From positions 1 to 6,200 of the forward strand of contig CALLAD010000090.1 in assembly GCA_938002625.1 (NCBI GenBank): a stretch of DNA of 6,200 bases, in the 5' to 3' direction. Numbering within the stretch: position 1 is the first letter of the stretch; each line of letters begins with the position of its first letter. Under the pieces are notes generated by a model. It searched no databases. It worked only from the letters and a program-made list of their open reading frames with translations, and was not told the origin of the DNA. The stretch comes from an uncultured Aquificaceae bacterium (lineage in GTDB: Bacteria > Aquificota > Aquificia > Aquificales > Aquificaceae). Below are positions 4,907 to 6,200 of the stretch, piece by piece. The position numbers were made by a program, and so were the translations under genes.

Positions 4907-6015
4907 AGCCTAAGATAAGGCCTGTAAATGTTCAACCTTTTGGGAAGGACCTTTTAATTACCGATCCTTATAACCTTTCTGATGGCTTGGTAGTTTCCTA
5001 TCATGCCCTTTTGCTTATGTCTTTAATGGATGGTAGTAGAAGTCTTTTGGATATAAAAGCGGACTTTCTCAAGGCAACAGGTTATATAATTACCGATGAA
5101 GAGCTTAGAAGTTTTTTGGAGTTGTTAGATAAACACCTATTCCTTGATAACGAAAACTTCCAAAGGGCTATAAAGGAAGAAAGAGAAAAGCTTTTGAAAG
5201 ATGGCATTAGAAGAATGTCTCATGTATTTGAAGTTTATCCCTCTGATCCAGAAGAATGTAGAAAGTTTCTAATGGGTGAAGAAAAAGAAAAAAGGGAGCT
5301 CTTAGGCATCATGGTCCCCCATATGGATATAAGAGTAGCAAAAGAAACCTATTGGGAAGGCTACGGTAGACTAAAGGATAATAAAAAACTCCTAATCATA
5401 TTGGGCGTATCTCACTATTGGCACGAGAAACCCTTTTCCGCCTTGCCCTTGGATATGGAAACACCCTTTGGTGTTCTAAAGGTAAATAAAAAATTATTGG
5501 AAAAAATACAAAACTTTTATAACTTTGACATTACCCATGACCTCTTATCTTATCGTATGGAACATTCCATTGAGTTTGCCAGCCTTTATGGAAAAATGTT
5601 ATTTCCACAAGCCAACGCATTGGCTTTAATAGTCTCTTATGGAGATAAAAGCCTCCTTAGGCAATTGGCAGAAAACCTTATGCGAACCATAGACAAGGAG
5701 CTAAAAGATACGCTTATAATATCCAGCGTAGACCTTAGCCACGTGGGTAAAAAGTTCGGAGATCTAAAAAGCTACGATCCTTCTTTTAGGGATGAGGAAT
5801 ACCTTAAGCTTTTACAAGAACTAAATTACGAAGAAGCCTTTGATTTATTGGAAAGGGATTCAAACCTTACACGCATAGACGGTCAATACACAAACTTTGT
5901 CTTTTCCCATATGATAAAACTTGCTGGCTTCACAAAGGGTGAACTATTTGACTATAAAACCTACTATGAATATCCTACTGATTCCATAGTTTCCTATGCC
6001 AGCATGGGTTTTTAA
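4903..6015 (+). CDS. MEMO-family protein (AmmeMemoRadiSam system protein B-like) with N-terminal PqqD-like domain
   Basis: This 370-residue protein has two parts. Residues about 135-370 form a MEMO domain, related in fold to class III LigB-type nonheme-iron dioxygenases: MVPHMD (137-142, His-140), LGVSHY (167-172, His-171), MEHSIE (219-224, His-221), SSVDLSH (274-280) and the C-terminal TDSIVSYASMGF (359-370). At the position of the human MEMO1 iron-ligand cysteine (Cys-244) there is Ser-279. Residues about 1-85 look like a small winged-helix domain: LMDGSRSLLDI (41-51) followed by ITDEEL and LDKHLFLD resembles PqqD-type peptide-binding domains. Bacterial MEMO proteins often form the 'AmmeMemoRadiSam' set with an AMMECR1 protein and a radical SAM enzyme, neither of which is in view. 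The biochemical role is unknown. Its ATG overlaps the JAMM stop (ATGA), implying coupled translation. AGGAGG at 4881-4886 is 16 nt from the ATG, too far for an ordinary ribosome-binding site. Confidence 0.85.
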   Translation: MKPKIRPVNVQPFGKDLLITDPYNLSDGLVVSYHALLLMSLMDGSRSLLDIKADFLKATGYIITDEELRSFLELLDKHLFLDNENFQRAIKEEREKLLKDGIRRMSHVFEVYPSDPEECRKFLMGEEKEKRELLGIMVPHMDIRVAKETYWEGYGRLKDNKKLLIILGVSHYWHEKPFSALPLDMETPFGVLKVNKKLLEKIQNFYNFDITHDLLSYRMEHSIEFASLYGKMLFPQANALALIVSYGDKSLLRQLAENLMRTIDKELKDTLIISSVDLSHVGKKFGDLKSYDPSFRDEEYLKLLQELNYEEAFDLLERDSNLTRIDGQYTNFVFSHMIKLAGFTKGELFDYKTYYEYPTDSIVSYASMGF

Positions 6016-6200
6016 AGTCTTAAGAAATCCATCTTAAGATCCAACAAAAACTCGGGATAATGCTTTTCTAAAAGCCTTCTTACCTTCACAAGTGTATCCT
6101 CTGCTATTTCCCTTTCACCAGCTACGCATACAAAAGCAAGGCTTGACCTTTGCCAAAGGTCTTGATGATTTACCTCCGCCACAGAAACATTGAAAGAGGA
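6012..6200 (-). CDS. DUF503 / YlxP-like protein, C-terminal part (cut by window edge)
   Basis: Reading on the minus strand from the right edge gives 62 residues ending in TAA at 6014-6012. The segment FNVSVAEVNHQDLWQRSSLA (residues 3-22 of the visible part) closely matches the conserved core of DUF503 proteins such as Bacillus YlxP, small alpha/beta proteins of roughly 90-100 residues. YlxP is often encoded beside infB and rbfA and has been linked to ribosome or RNA-related functions; the role here is not shown by sequence. The start codon lies beyond the window, so about one third of the protein is missing. Its stop codon overlaps that of the convergent MEMO gene in the TTTAAA at 6011-6016, leaving no room for a terminator between them. 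Confidence 0.85.
   Translation of the reverse strand, partial: SSFNVSVAEVNHQDLWQRSSLAFVCVAGEREIAEDTLVKVRRLLEKHYPEFLLDLKMDFLRL

Noticed and set aside
6031..6040. Palindrome ATCTTAAGAT near the convergent gene ends
   Set aside because: It lies in the DUF503 coding sequence (codons for the Leu-Asp-Leu-Lys-Met stretch) and has no loop or T tract, so it is not a credible terminator.

Overview
The window reads as a compact chromosomal segment of a thermophilic, diderm bacterium, most likely of the Aquificae (Aquificales). This is inferred from several traits: AT-leaning DNA, heavy use of ATA (Ile) and AGA/AGG (Arg) codons, Lys/Glu-rich proteins, near-absent intergenic DNA, unrelated housekeeping genes packed side by side, and an LPS-export permease that implies an outer membrane. 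No mobile element, CRISPR array, tRNA or rRNA was seen, and base composition looks even throughout. The species is not identified.

Layout. (1) 505 back to the left edge, minus strand: the N-terminal 168 residues of a succinate dehydrogenase/fumarate reductase flavoprotein. (2) 506-665: a 160-bp divergent intergenic region, the only sizeable one, with -10-like boxes close to both flanking genes. (3) 666-1406, plus: triosephosphate isomerase (tpiA). (4) 1365-2423, minus: an LptF/LptG-family LPS transport permease, whose tail overlaps the tpiA tail by 42 bp. (5) 2440-6015, plus: a tight run of gcvT, asd, a JAMM/MPN metallopeptidase and a MEMO-family protein. The gaps are 8 bp, 2 bp and a 4-bp overlap, so this is probably one operon. 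(6) 6200 back to 6012, minus: the C-terminal 62 residues of a DUF503/YlxP-like protein, whose stop codon overlaps that of the MEMO gene.

Functions. SdhA/FrdA and TpiA belong to central carbon metabolism. GcvT supplies one-carbon units from glycine. Asd makes aspartate semialdehyde, the branch point to lysine, threonine and methionine. The JAMM protein has a complete zinc-site motif and could process a ubiquitin-like sulfur-carrier protein. Its place directly after asd makes a role in thiocarboxylate-dependent methionine or cysteine synthesis an attractive but unproven idea. The MEMO protein carries an N-terminal domain resembling PqqD-type small winged-helix peptide-binding domains.

The most striking non-coding signal is that most start codons lack a Shine-Dalgarno sequence and instead have a TATAAT-like hexamer ending 6-10 nt upstream. 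This holds for sdhA/frdA, tpiA, the permease, gcvT and asd, and suggests leaderless or nearly leaderless mRNAs. The permease and gcvT start codons are only 16 bp apart, with overlapping opposed -10-like boxes.
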